Shown one piece after another: positions 45,435 to 52,866 of a stretch of DNA of 64,000 nt. A program made the translations under genes and the position numbers. Below the pieces are notes generated by a model. That model had not been told where the DNA came from. It did not search any database and saw only the letters and a list, made by a program, of their open reading frames with translations. The stretch spans positions 186,001 through 250,000 of the forward strand of contig JAKLFC010000003.1 of the NCBI GenBank assembly GCA_022711405.1. Reading direction: 5' to 3'. How positions within the stretch are numbered: the first letter of the stretch is position 1; each line of letters starts with the position of its first letter. The stretch comes from Bacteroidota bacterium (GTDB lineage Bacteria; Bacteroidota; Bacteroidia; Bacteroidales; JAGONC01).

Positions 45435-45564
45435 CCTGCAGCCTGACCAGGTACACCCCGGCCGGCAGGTCGGGAACATCCATCCTTACCGTGTATTCGC
45501 CCGGATATTTCGCTTTATCCATAAGCGTCCATACTTCTTTACCATACAGATCAAATACTTTCAG
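45430..45564 (-). pseudogene. Remnant of a type IX secretion C-terminal sorting domain
   Basis: The 45 open codons read as a Por-secretion tail: LKVFDLYGKEVW, then DVPDLPAGVYLVRLQAG. This is the family's VFDLxGK and LPAGxYxxRL pattern. No start codon, signal peptide or body of a cargo protein is attached, and the sequence runs into repeat copy A. It is most likely the last piece of a deleted secreted protein. Confidence 0.7.
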
Positions 45565-45852
45565 GCATCAACATTTTTTTCAACTGCCAACTGCTAATTG
45601 CCAACTGTCAACGTCAGCATAAAGTTACGCCGCCGGAAAAGTGAAAATGAAGCAGATACATAAACGCACGGAATGGGTGCAAGAACGTATGGGTCTGGTT
45701 CATGAACGTATTCGGCTGGCAGCGGAGCGAAGCGAAATCGGGATCGGCGGCCATTAGTCACTGTAATTTATGCGGGTATCCCAAACCGCACAAGCGGTTC
45801 CTCATTGCCGAATATTTTAATCATTCCACTTGATATCCGTTCAAAATTGAAT
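45565..45852. other. Non-coding stretch with short CCAACTG repeats
   Basis: This belongs to the 574-base gap between the dikinase-like gene and the ATPase gene. It holds CAACTGCCAACTG-type repeats (45579-45611), a 36-codon open frame with no recognisable product (45647-45757), and copy 1 of the 22-base direct repeat (45775-45796). I see no conserved gene. Confidence 0.6.
45775..45796 (+). repeat. 22-base direct repeat, copy 1 (left of the ATPase gene)
   Basis: The sequence starts GGTATC and contains CAAACCGCAC. It matches copy 2 at 47037-47058 in 20 of 22 positions. Together they bracket the ATPase gene. Confidence 0.7.
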
Positions 45853-45860
45853 TACCTTTG
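45853..45860 (+). promoter_or_regulatory. -7 box (TACCTTTG) of the ATPase gene
   Basis: The TAnnTTTG match is in an AT-rich leader 46 bases before ATG 45907. Confidence 0.5.
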
Positions 45861-45906
45861 CAAATTGTAATTTATATTTTGTAATATATAAATTGTTTAA
45901 GATTAT

Positions 45907-47034
45907 ATGGCATCGATTTCAAATCCTTTCATTACGACCGGGTATCAGGGAAGTGAATACTTCTGTGACCGTGAAGAAGAGACCCTCACCCTTAAAAGAA
46001 ACCTGGTCAACGGACAGTCAACCACTCTGATCGCCATTCGCAGGATTGGCAAAACGGGACTGGTCCGACATGTGCTTGCCCAGCTCCCACCTGATCACAC
46101 GGGGATTTACCTGGATATCCTTCCAACAGAAAACCTGAAGGAATTTTTAAATGCACTGGCCACAGCTGTTTTTTCCACCATTCCTGAACAGTCGAAACCA
46201 GGTAAACTGATCCTTGATTTCATAAAATCACTGAGACCGGTCATTACTTTTGATCCATTGACCGGATTTCCGCAGCTCACCGTGGTTGTGAGGCCCGGTG
46301 AGGCTGAGCGGCACATCCAGTCCGTACTAAAATACCTTGAGGCGTATCCGAATAAAGTCGTCATTGCCATTGATGAATTTCAACAAATCATGCATTATCC
46401 CGAAAAAAATACAGATGCTTTCCTGAGAAGCATTATCCAATCGCTCAACAATGTCCGGTTTATCTTTTCCGGTAGCCAGCAGCACCTGATGATGCAACTT
46501 TTCGCCGACCCTTCCCGGCCTTTTTACCAAAGCGCCGGTTTTCTGAAAATTGACAAAATTGAAGCTGATAAGTATGCTGCTTTTATTCATCATCACTTTC
46601 AACATGACGGCTATAAGATTGAAAATGAAATCATTCGTGCAATGCTGGAATGGGCCGACCATCATACCTATTATGTTCAATTGCTTTGTAACAGGGTGTT
46701 TGCAACTGGAGATAATAACGTGAATGATGTATTATGGAAAGAACAGGCATCCCGCTTGCTCCAGGAACAAGAGATCGTTTTTTTTAAATACAGGGACCTT
46801 CTGACAAAACAGCAATGGTTGCTATTAAAAGCTATCGCTCAGGATGGAATCGTTTATTATCCCACGTCAAAAGACTTCATTGCGGCCTATCAACTAGGCA
46901 GCCCGGCGACGGTACTGAGATCTTTGCAAGCTTTACAGCAAAAGGAAATGATCTATTCGGATTATAACAAGGAAGGGCAGCTGTTTTACAGCGTTTATGA
47001 TGTTTTGTTCAGGCGCTGGATGCAGGGGAGGTGA
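45907..47034 (+). CDS. Archaeal-type AAA ATPase (stand-alone ATP-binding protein)
   Basis: This 375-aa protein is of the 'ATPase domain mainly from Archaea' type. Walker A lies in IRRIGKTGLV (residues ~47-56), Walker B in VVIAIDEFQQI (~154-164), and a sensor-like FIFSGSQQH near 188. A winged-helix-like C-terminal part (~290-370) ends with LFYSVYDVLFRRWM. Members are often mobile or found beside toxin or defence genes, but the biochemical role is unknown. The gene is more AT-rich than its surroundings. It is bracketed by a 22-base direct repeat and flanked by gene fragments, which suggests it arrived by insertion. Confidence 0.85.
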   Translation: MASISNPFITTGYQGSEYFCDREEETLTLKRNLVNGQSTTLIAIRRIGKTGLVRHVLAQLPPDHTGIYLDILPTENLKEFLNALATAVFSTIPEQSKPGKLILDFIKSLRPVITFDPLTGFPQLTVVVRPGEAERHIQSVLKYLEAYPNKVVIAIDEFQQIMHYPEKNTDAFLRSIIQSLNNVRFIFSGSQQHLMMQLFADPSRPFYQSAGFLKIDKIEADKYAAFIHHHFQHDGYKIENEIIRAMLEWADHHTYYVQLLCNRVFATGDNNVNDVLWKEQASRLLQEQEIVFFKYRDLLTKQQWLLLKAIAQDGIVYYPTSKDFIAAYQLGSPATVLRSLQALQQKEMIYSDYNKEGQLFYSVYDVLFRRWMQGR

Positions 47035-47036
47035 GC

Positions 47037-47058
47037 GGTATCTCAAACCGCACCAGCG
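47037..47058 (+). repeat. 22-base direct repeat, copy 2 (right of the ATPase gene)
   Basis: It starts 3 bases after the ATPase stop and pairs with copy 1 at 45775-45796 (20 of 22 identical). Confidence 0.7.
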
Positions 47059-47103
47059 CCCTCTCCCGCCCCACACCATGTTAAATTGTTACCCCACCCC
47101 CTG

Positions 47104-47125
47104 CCCCTCCCCAAATGGGGAGGGG
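47104..47125. repeat. Strong G+C hairpin (CCCCTCCCC/GGGGAGGGG)
   Basis: A perfect 9-bp stem around AAAT lies 4 bases past the stop of the truncated response regulator, between two convergent genes. There is no clear T-run, so it is a bidirectional terminator at best. Confidence 0.5.
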
Positions 47126-47128
47126 TGG

Positions 47129-47575
47129 CTACCCTCCGCTGATCCGGTCAAACAGCTCCAGCAGCTGTTCCCTCTTGCGGGAGGCCACTGGTACCTTATG
47201 ACCGTCAGTGAGGATGACCGTTCCGCCGTCGGTTTTATTGACCGCTTCGGCCAGTTCATCTGCGTCGACAGGTTTCAGCAGATAATCCAGGGCGCTGAAT
47301 TTAAAGGCTTTGACAGCATACTGGTCGTAAGTTGTGATAAAGATCACCTTGAAGTCAATCGGCTCGAGTTGCTTTAACAGGTCGAAGCCGGTCCCGTCGT
47401 CCATTCTAATATCGAGGAAGACCAGGTCGGGATGATATCTTTTAATTGCTTCAACACCGGTTCGGACCCCATCGGCCTGTGCAACCAGTTTCACCCTGGG
47501 GCAAGCGGTCTTCAGGATCGTCTCCAGCGATTGCCGCATCGGGGCTTCATCGTCGATGATGACGGCACGAAGCAT
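47129..47575 (-). pseudogene. LytTR-type response regulator with most of its DNA-binding domain deleted
   Basis: The receiver domain is whole (VIIDDEAPMRQ, VFLDIRMDDGTG with the phospho-Asp, KAFKFSALDYLLKPV, up to ~residue 110). The chain then jumps to what looks like the last ~30 residues of a LytTR domain (TDGGTVILTDGHKVPVASRKR). The intervening ~70-90 residues that would hold the DNA-binding strands are absent, in frame. At 149 aa it is far shorter than the ~240-250 of the family. ATG 47575 (MLRAVIID) is used. No partner kinase remains nearby. Promoter binding should be lost, so I treat it as decayed. Confidence 0.7.
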
Positions 47576-47615
47576 CTTATGGTCGAAATTTTTACGGAAG
47601 TTACGCATTGTCCTT

Positions 47616-47684
47616 AAAAATTCCAAATTCCAGGATCCAAGTCCCAAACAAATTCCAAGTTCCAAATTCCAATCCCGTGATCCA
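47616..47684. repeat. Interspersed repeat copy B
   Basis: This is the longest of the three copies. It carries AAATTCCA, CAGGATCCAA and CCCAAACAAA blocks and lies right before the truncated response regulator. Confidence 0.8.
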
Positions 47685-47821
47685 ATCCCTTAAACATTCG
47701 GACAAAACTACTCATTTAGATTTGTTGTCATAGACCACTTCATTTACACCGGGCCAGATCCAGGAAATGTTGACGGACGAAACGGTTAAAAGCCTCAGGA
47801 TGAATTCTTTACGAAAGAAAT

Positions 47822-47950
47822 ATGCCTTCATTCGAAAATGATTACAGGAAACTTTACCGGCTACAGGATAAGTTTCTCCACTGGTGGTCCGAAATTGATC
47901 TTCCCTTTTATCTCACTGGAGGAACAGCGTACAAGCAAAATTCAGGTTGA
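47822..47950 (+). pseudogene. N-terminal fragment of an AbiEii/AbiGii-type nucleotidyltransferase
   Basis: The 42 codons read as the opening of an AbiEii-like toxin or related nucleotidyltransferase: MPSFENDYRKLYRLQDKF, then HWWSEIDLPFYLTGGTA with the GGTA turn of the active-site fold. It stops right after that turn, where the catalytic residues should begin. Sequence after the stop shows no continuation in one frame. The gap from 47576 to 48111 holds only this, repeat copy B and the gapA promoter. Confidence 0.55.
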
Positions 47951-48040
47951 ACGGGCAAAGCCATTGAGTACTTTGTAGAAAATCCCAGAACCCGGGATCT
48001 GGAATTTATGGTAAACTGCATCAGGAATCCAAATAAACCC

Positions 48041-48048
48041 TATTTTTG
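48041..48048 (+). promoter_or_regulatory. -7 box (TATTTTTG) of gapA
   Basis: The TAnnTTTG match lies 63 bases before the gapA ATG at 48112. Confidence 0.55.
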
Positions 48049-48111
48049 CACCCGCAAACAAGCCTTGTCGAATTTTCATGTTAAATAATTGTAAATCAAA
48101 ATACTAATATT

Positions 48112-49116
48112 ATGAACAAGATCAAAGTTGGCATCAACGGTTTCGGAAGAATCGGAAGAAATGTCATGAAGATCGCTCTGGAACGCGACAATATCGAGAT
48201 CATCGGCATCAATGACCTGACCAGCACCAGCGTGCTGGCCCACCTGTTAAAATATGACTCTACCCAGGGGAAATTCAACGGAACGGTTTCCTTTGATGAT
48301 ACAAACCTGATCATCAACGGTGTAAAGGTCCCGGTGACGGCTGAAAGAAGCCCGATCAACATTCGCTGGTCCACCGCACCGGATGTGGTGGTTGAATCAA
48401 CGGGTGTGTTCCGTTCAAAGGAGAGTGCAAAGGGAGGTTATGGTGACCACCTAAAGAATGGTGCAAAGAAGGTGATCCTGACCGTTCCGGCTAAAGACGA
48501 TATTGACCGGATGATCGTGCTGGGAGTGAACGACAATGACCTGAAAGATACCGATCAGTGCATTTCCAACGCTTCCTGCACAACCAACTGCCTGGCCCCT
48601 GTCGCCAAGGTGCTCAACGACCGTTTCGGCATTGAGAATGGTTTTATGACCACGATCCATTCCTATACCAATGACCAGGTCATTCTCGACGGGCCTCATT
48701 CCGACCTGCGCCGCGCCCGCTCGGCCGCCCTTTCGCAGATCCCGACTACCACCGGCGCAGCCAGGGCTGTAGGTAAAGTATTGCCCGCACTGAAAGGCAA
48801 ACTGGATGGTATGGCCATCCGCGTCCCCACCCCCACCGGATCCGTTGTCGACCTGGTCGTCAACCTGAAGGTAGAAGCCACCAGGGATGAGGTCAACATG
48901 GCCATCAAGGAAGCGGCCGAAGGTCCCATGAAAGGTATCCTTGAATACACGGAAGATCCGATCGTCTCGGTCGACGTCATCCATAACCCCCATTCCTCCA
49001 TTTTCGATGCACAGAGCACCATGGTCATGGGCAAGACGGTCAAGATCCTTTCCTGGTACGATAACGAATGGGGCTACTCGGTGAGGGTTGTTGACCTGAT
49101 TGAGAAAGCATTCTGA
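48112..49116 (+). CDS. gapA: Glyceraldehyde-3-phosphate dehydrogenase (type I)
   Basis: GapA oxidises glyceraldehyde-3-phosphate with NAD+ and phosphate in glycolysis. The NAD-binding start is INGFGRIGRNV (residues ~5-15), the catalytic Cys is in SNASCTTNCLAPV (~149-161), the catalytic His is in TTIHSYTNDQ (~178-187), and the C-terminal signature is WYDNEWGYS near 314. The 334-aa length is standard. It has its own promoter box and is followed by a sensor kinase after 42 bases and a hairpin. Confidence 0.97.
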   Translation: MNKIKVGINGFGRIGRNVMKIALERDNIEIIGINDLTSTSVLAHLLKYDSTQGKFNGTVSFDDTNLIINGVKVPVTAERSPINIRWSTAPDVVVESTGVFRSKESAKGGYGDHLKNGAKKVILTVPAKDDIDRMIVLGVNDNDLKDTDQCISNASCTTNCLAPVAKVLNDRFGIENGFMTTIHSYTNDQVILDGPHSDLRRARSAALSQIPTTTGAARAVGKVLPALKGKLDGMAIRVPTPTGSVVDLVVNLKVEATRDEVNMAIKEAAEGPMKGILEYTEDPIVSVDVIHNPHSSIFDAQSTMVMGKTVKILSWYDNEWGYSVRVVDLIEKAF

Positions 49117-49130
49117 ACAGAATTATGCGT

Positions 49131-49150
49131 AGCTTTGCTTCCGCAAAGCT
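49131..49150 (+). promoter_or_regulatory. 8-bp hairpin (AGCTTTGC/GCAAAGCT) just before the sensor kinase
   Basis: A perfect stem with a TTCC loop ends 8 bases before ATG 49159. No T-run follows, so it is more likely a transcript-processing or translation-control element than a terminator. Confidence 0.35.
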
Positions 49151-49158
49151 GATATCCG

Positions 49159-51267
49159 ATGTCTCTGCTGAGCCGCATCCCGGTCAAAACCCGTTTTTAT
49201 GTTCCCATTGTGACAGGCATCGTCCTCATGGCGATGGTCATCACCATCATCACCATAGAGATGACCCGTCGCAACATGTACCGCTCCCTGGAACGCAACC
49301 TTTCCACCGAGGTCCAGACCATCGTAAAGATGTTCGAACGCGAACGCGCACTGAAACTGGACAAGGTGCACCGCGACCTGAAGGTAGCCCATGAGTTGTT
49401 TTACCGTGAACCGCTGGAGATCAGCCCTGAGGAATTTGTGATCCCTGTCACCAACCAGGTTACCCATGCAATCCATCCGGCCAGGCTTCAGAAGTGGTCT
49501 CTCGGTGGCCAGGAGTTGTTTCAGAACGACGCTTTCATCGACCGCGTGCATTTGCTGACTGACGCCACCGTGACCCTCTTCCAGAAAATCGACAGCGGAT
49601 TCGTCAGGATCGCCACTAACGTACTGCAGTCCGACGGCACAAGAGCGGTCGGGACATACATCCCGTTGCATTCCAGCGTTGCCGACACGATCGGCAGTCA
49701 TAGAATCTATTTCGGGAGGGCATTTGTGGTAAACGACTGGTACATCACTGCCTATGAACCCATTATCGCCAACGGGGAGGTCACAGGCATGCTGTACGTG
49801 GGAGATAAGGAAAAAGAGCTCGACAAATTGCGCGGGATTCTGCTGAGCCTGAAAATTGGCAAGTCGGGATTTCCTTTTGTGATGGATGACCAGGGGACCT
49901 TTATCATCCATCCCACGCTCCAGGGTGAAAAATGCCCTGACAAGGAATTATTTGACAGGATCACACGGTTGAAAAAAGGGCTCGTCGTTGACAGGAACGA
50001 TCCTGAAGGATCGAAATATATGATCGCCTTTGATTATTATGAGGACTTCAAATTCTATGTGGGTGCCACTGTACCTGTCAGGGAAGAAACTGCACAGGTC
50101 CTCAACAAGATCGTCCTCAACTCGCTGATCATTTCGTTCATCATCATCATCGCCTTTTCTATCTTTGTCTATTACCTCACCATTGAAAATGTCAGGAAAT
50201 TTCTGGGGAGACTGGAGATCTCCCAGGCCCAGCTTGACAGCACCAAAAGCGCCCTGGCTCAGTCGGAACAACATTTCAAAACCCTTTTTAACAACAGTAG
50301 CGACGATATATTTGTCATTGACCTGGAGGGAAACTTTCTGGAAGTGAATCAGGTAGCCTGTGATAACCTTGGATACAGCCAGTCGGAATTCAAAGGGATG
50401 AATTTCAAGGATATCAAGACTCCGAAATTCCTGGATAAGGTCGAGCGAAACCTGGAAACCATTCGGATACTGGGAAGGTACCGCTATGAGTCGGAAAATG
50501 TGTCGAAAAACGGCAAGGTGATCCCGGTGGAAATGAAGAGCCGGATCATCGAATACAGGGGTAAAAAGGCCATCCTCACCATTGCCCGGGATATCTCCGA
50601 ACGAAAGGAGATCGAAGAAAAGATCCTGCGAGCGATCGTCCAGACCGAAGAGCGGGAGCGCAAGCGGTTCGCGGCTGACCTGCACGACGGGCTGGCTCCC
50701 ATCCTGTCTACCATAAAGCTGTATACTGATATTCTGAAAAAAGGTAATTTCAGGAAGATCAGCAACGATGAGGCCATCGGGAATGTGGAAGAACTGGTCG
50801 ACATGGCCATCAAATCAACGAGGGAGATCTCCAACAACATCCGGCCATCGCTGCTGCAGGATTTTGGACTGGCAGCAGCCATTCATGAGTTCACATCCTA
50901 TATCAAGGCAACGAACGCCGTTCAGATCGAAGTGAATACTCATCAGTACACCATCGATCACCGCGGCCTCGAGGAAACCATCCTTTACCAGTCAGTCCAG
51001 GAACTGATCAATAACACCCTGAAACATTCCAGGGCCGATCACATCAAGATCGACCTGAAGAGCTTCGATAACCAGATCATCCTTTACTACCGGGATAACG
51101 GCATAGGCTTTGACCTGAACGCCGAACTGAAGAAAAATTCAGGGTACGGCCTCAGTAACATTATCAATAAAATGAAAACCATCAAGGGATCCTGCGACAT
51201 CAACTCGGAACCGGGCAAAGGAATGTTCCTGATCGCTTCGGTGAGGATCCCTGAAAATATCACCTGA
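49159..51267 (+). CDS. Membrane sensor histidine kinase (Cache, PAS, HisKA_3)
   Basis: It has two membrane helices (about residues 12-34 and 310-335) around a large periplasmic sensing domain of the Cache type (~40-305; FVMDDQGTFIIHP near 242). A PAS domain (~370-490; FKTLFNNSSDDIFVIDLEGNFLEVNQVA) and a NarX-type kinase follow, with phospho-His in RFAADLHDGLAPILST (~505-520) and HATPase motifs NNTLKHS and DNGIGFD. The signal is unknown, but Cache domains bind small organic molecules. It is followed 1 base later by its NarL-type regulator. Confidence 0.92.
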   Translation: MSLLSRIPVKTRFYVPIVTGIVLMAMVITIITIEMTRRNMYRSLERNLSTEVQTIVKMFERERALKLDKVHRDLKVAHELFYREPLEISPEEFVIPVTNQVTHAIHPARLQKWSLGGQELFQNDAFIDRVHLLTDATVTLFQKIDSGFVRIATNVLQSDGTRAVGTYIPLHSSVADTIGSHRIYFGRAFVVNDWYITAYEPIIANGEVTGMLYVGDKEKELDKLRGILLSLKIGKSGFPFVMDDQGTFIIHPTLQGEKCPDKELFDRITRLKKGLVVDRNDPEGSKYMIAFDYYEDFKFYVGATVPVREETAQVLNKIVLNSLIISFIIIIAFSIFVYYLTIENVRKFLGRLEISQAQLDSTKSALAQSEQHFKTLFNNSSDDIFVIDLEGNFLEVNQVACDNLGYSQSEFKGMNFKDIKTPKFLDKVERNLETIRILGRYRYESENVSKNGKVIPVEMKSRIIEYRGKKAILTIARDISERKEIEEKILRAIVQTEERERKRFAADLHDGLAPILSTIKLYTDILKKGNFRKISNDEAIGNVEELVDMAIKSTREISNNIRPSLLQDFGLAAAIHEFTSYIKATNAVQIEVNTHQYTIDHRGLEETILYQSVQELINNTLKHSRADHIKIDLKSFDNQIILYYRDNGIGFDLNAELKKNSGYGLSNIINKMKTIKGSCDINSEPGKGMFLIASVRIPENIT

Positions 51268-51268
51268 C

Positions 51269-51907
51269 ATGGATATCATCAAAGTAATGATCGTTGATGA
51301 TCACATCATCTTCCGCAAGGGACTCCGCACCATCCTCAATGAAATCGATGAAGTGAAGGTGGTGGCAGAAGCTTCCAACGGCAATGAACTGCTCGACCTC
51401 CTGAAAAAAATGCAGACCGACATCATTTTCATGGATATCCGCATGCCGGTAATGGATGGGATCGAAGCCACAAAAAAGGTAACCGAAAAATATCCTGCCA
51501 TCAAGATCATCGCGCTGACCATGTTCGAGGAGGTGACTTATTTCAATGAGATGATCGAGGCCGGAGCAGCAGGATTCCTTCTGAAAAAAACCACAACCGG
51601 GGAGCTGAAAAGGGCCATTGAAGCCGTTCTTAATGACGATACCTATTTTTCGGAGGAATTCATCGCCTCCGCCACCAGATACCAGAAGGTCAAGCCAAAA
51701 GATCCGGATGTCAGGCTATCCGAACGGGAACTCGAAGTTCTTGACCTGATCTGCATGGGCTATTCCAACGTGGAGATCGCCAAGTTCCTTGGCGTCAGCC
51801 AGCGTACCGTGGACGGACACCGTGCACGCCTCTTTGAAAAGACTGGGGCCAAGAATGCACCGAACCTGGTGCTGTATGCGGTGAAGAATGGTTTGGTCAG
51901 GACATGA
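51269..51907 (+). CDS. NarL/FixJ-type response regulator
   Basis: This 212-aa regulator has a receiver domain (~1-122; MIVDDHIIFRKGL, phospho-Asp in IIFMDIRMPVMDG) and a LuxR-type helix-turn-helix (~140-205; LSERELEVLDLICMGYSNVEIAKFLGVSQRTVDGHRARLFEK in blocks). It pairs with the kinase immediately upstream. Target genes are unknown. The hydrogenase locus starts 393 bases downstream and is a possible target, but nothing in the sequence proves it. Confidence 0.94.
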   Translation: MDIIKVMIVDDHIIFRKGLRTILNEIDEVKVVAEASNGNELLDLLKKMQTDIIFMDIRMPVMDGIEATKKVTEKYPAIKIIALTMFEEVTYFNEMIEAGAAGFLLKKTTTGELKRAIEAVLNDDTYFSEEFIASATRYQKVKPKDPDVRLSERELEVLDLICMGYSNVEIAKFLGVSQRTVDGHRARLFEKTGAKNAPNLVLYAVKNGLVRT

Positions 51908-51915
51908 TCCTGAGC

Positions 51916-51972
51916 AAATTCCAAATTCCAGGATCCAAAATCCAAACAATTCACAAAATTCAAATTCCAAAC
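51916..51972. repeat. Interspersed repeat copy C
   Basis: The copy starts 9 bases after the NarL-type regulator stop and has AAATTCCA and CAGGATCCAA blocks as in copies A and B. Confidence 0.8.
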
Positions 51973-52175
51973 TGCTGGAACGTAAGGGGATTTACCCTGG
52001 TATTGTCAACTGGATCAGCGTGTGGAAAACACCTGCCTGAAAAAAAAGATTCCTTTTTTTCAATCATTTTACGGTTCAATGCAGTTGATCTTCAGTCTGT
52101 TATGGTTCAAGAATAAAAATTTTTTCCTTACCTGCTTACTTATTAAATAGCTGACAATCAACACTTTTCTTCAGT

Positions 52176-52199
52176 AAAACAGGTATTTTCACCTGTTTT
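52176..52199. promoter_or_regulatory. 9-bp inverted repeat upstream of the hydrogenase promoter
   Basis: AAAACAGGT and ACCTGTTTT flank ATTTTC. It lies 42 bases before the -7 box of the next gene. It could be an operator for a dimeric regulator or a short terminator of the upstream operon. Confidence 0.4.
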
Positions 52200-52241
52200 G
52201 AACGGGAGCAATACACTCTTGTCGCTGTTGTTCTGCGGGGA

Positions 52242-52249
52242 TACTTTTG
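52242..52249 (+). promoter_or_regulatory. -7 box (TACTTTTG) of the receiver/hydrogenase operon
   Basis: A TAnnTTTG match with a TTG about 18 bases further upstream. It lies 50 bases before ATG 52300. Confidence 0.5.
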
Positions 52250-52299
52250 TCGTTGAAATTTTGAACCAGGAACCAATTAAATTATTAAAGCAAAAAGCC

Positions 52300-52812
52300 A
52301 TGAAAGCACAAAAGATTTTAATCGTCGATGATGATATCGATGTGATCAATGTATTGACCACCATTCTGGAAAATGAAGGTTACGAGGTCCTGTCGGCCTT
52401 TGATAAGAAGGAAGGCCTGAAGCTGGCCCGTAACGAGAAGCCGGATATGGCGATCCTGGATGTGATGATGACCACGCATTACGAAGGTTTTGAAATGGCC
52501 AAGGAACTGAGCGAGGATGAAGCCTTAAGGAAGATCCCGGTGCTGATGCAGACCTCCATTGATGTGCTGGAGACCACCAAGGAAAGCGTAAGGGAAATGG
52601 CACACGAGTTCAGGTCCGATGCCCGGTACAGGGAACTGCAGGTGATCCTGCTCAGGGATGTGATCAGCGGAAAAGCAGGAGTGGATTATCGTGCCAAGGA
52701 CGGACGATCGATCTGGCTGCCGGTGAACGGTTTTCTAAGAAAACCTGTCGATGCAAAGAAACTCCTCAGCGAGATCAGGCTGCACATCGGCAAACAGGTG
52801 ACTCATGCCTGA
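52300..52812 (+). CDS. Stand-alone response regulator with ~55-residue insert in the receiver
   Basis: The first ~95 residues are a normal receiver: ILIVDDDIDVINVL, phospho-Asp in MAILDVMM, and PVLMQTS. The last ~30 residues end it (NGFLRKPVDAKKLLSEIRLH, with the conserved Lys). Between them lies an extra helical and basic segment of ~55 residues (IDVLETTKESVREMAHEFRSD to DGRSIWLPV). No output domain is present. ATG 52300 gives 170 aa; the frame upstream is not conserved. It sits 54 bases before hydC, so it belongs to the hydrogenase transcript and may receive phosphate from one of the kinases at 57-60.6 kb. Confidence 0.82.
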   Translation: MKAQKILIVDDDIDVINVLTTILENEGYEVLSAFDKKEGLKLARNEKPDMAILDVMMTTHYEGFEMAKELSEDEALRKIPVLMQTSIDVLETTKESVREMAHEFRSDARYRELQVILLRDVISGKAGVDYRAKDGRSIWLPVNGFLRKPVDAKKLLSEIRLHIGKQVTHA

Positions 52813-52866
52813 CAAGGGCAGGAGTCCATCCGAATGAAATCAATGTAACACTTTAATGAATATGTA

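Larger units (their letters stand above)
51908..52241. other. Intergenic region upstream of the hydrogenase locus
   Basis: This is most of a 392-base gap without a gene. It holds repeat copy C, a T-rich stretch (52042-52072), AT-rich sequence, and the 9-bp inverted repeat at 52176-52199. No conserved open frame is seen. Confidence 0.6.

Noticed and set aside
45333..45479. Upstream extension of the dikinase-like gene by 49 codons
   Set aside because: It translates repeat copy A and the secretion-tail region; the promoter box at 45350 lies inside it.
45647..45757. 36-codon open frame on the plus strand (MKQIHKRTEW...)
   Set aside because: It has no recognisable family, no promoter box or ribosome site, and lies among short repeats and debris.
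45382..51972. Open frames reading WNLEFG-type repeats through the interspersed elements
   Set aside because: These are translations of a non-coding repeat; they carry no family signature and join unrelated genes.
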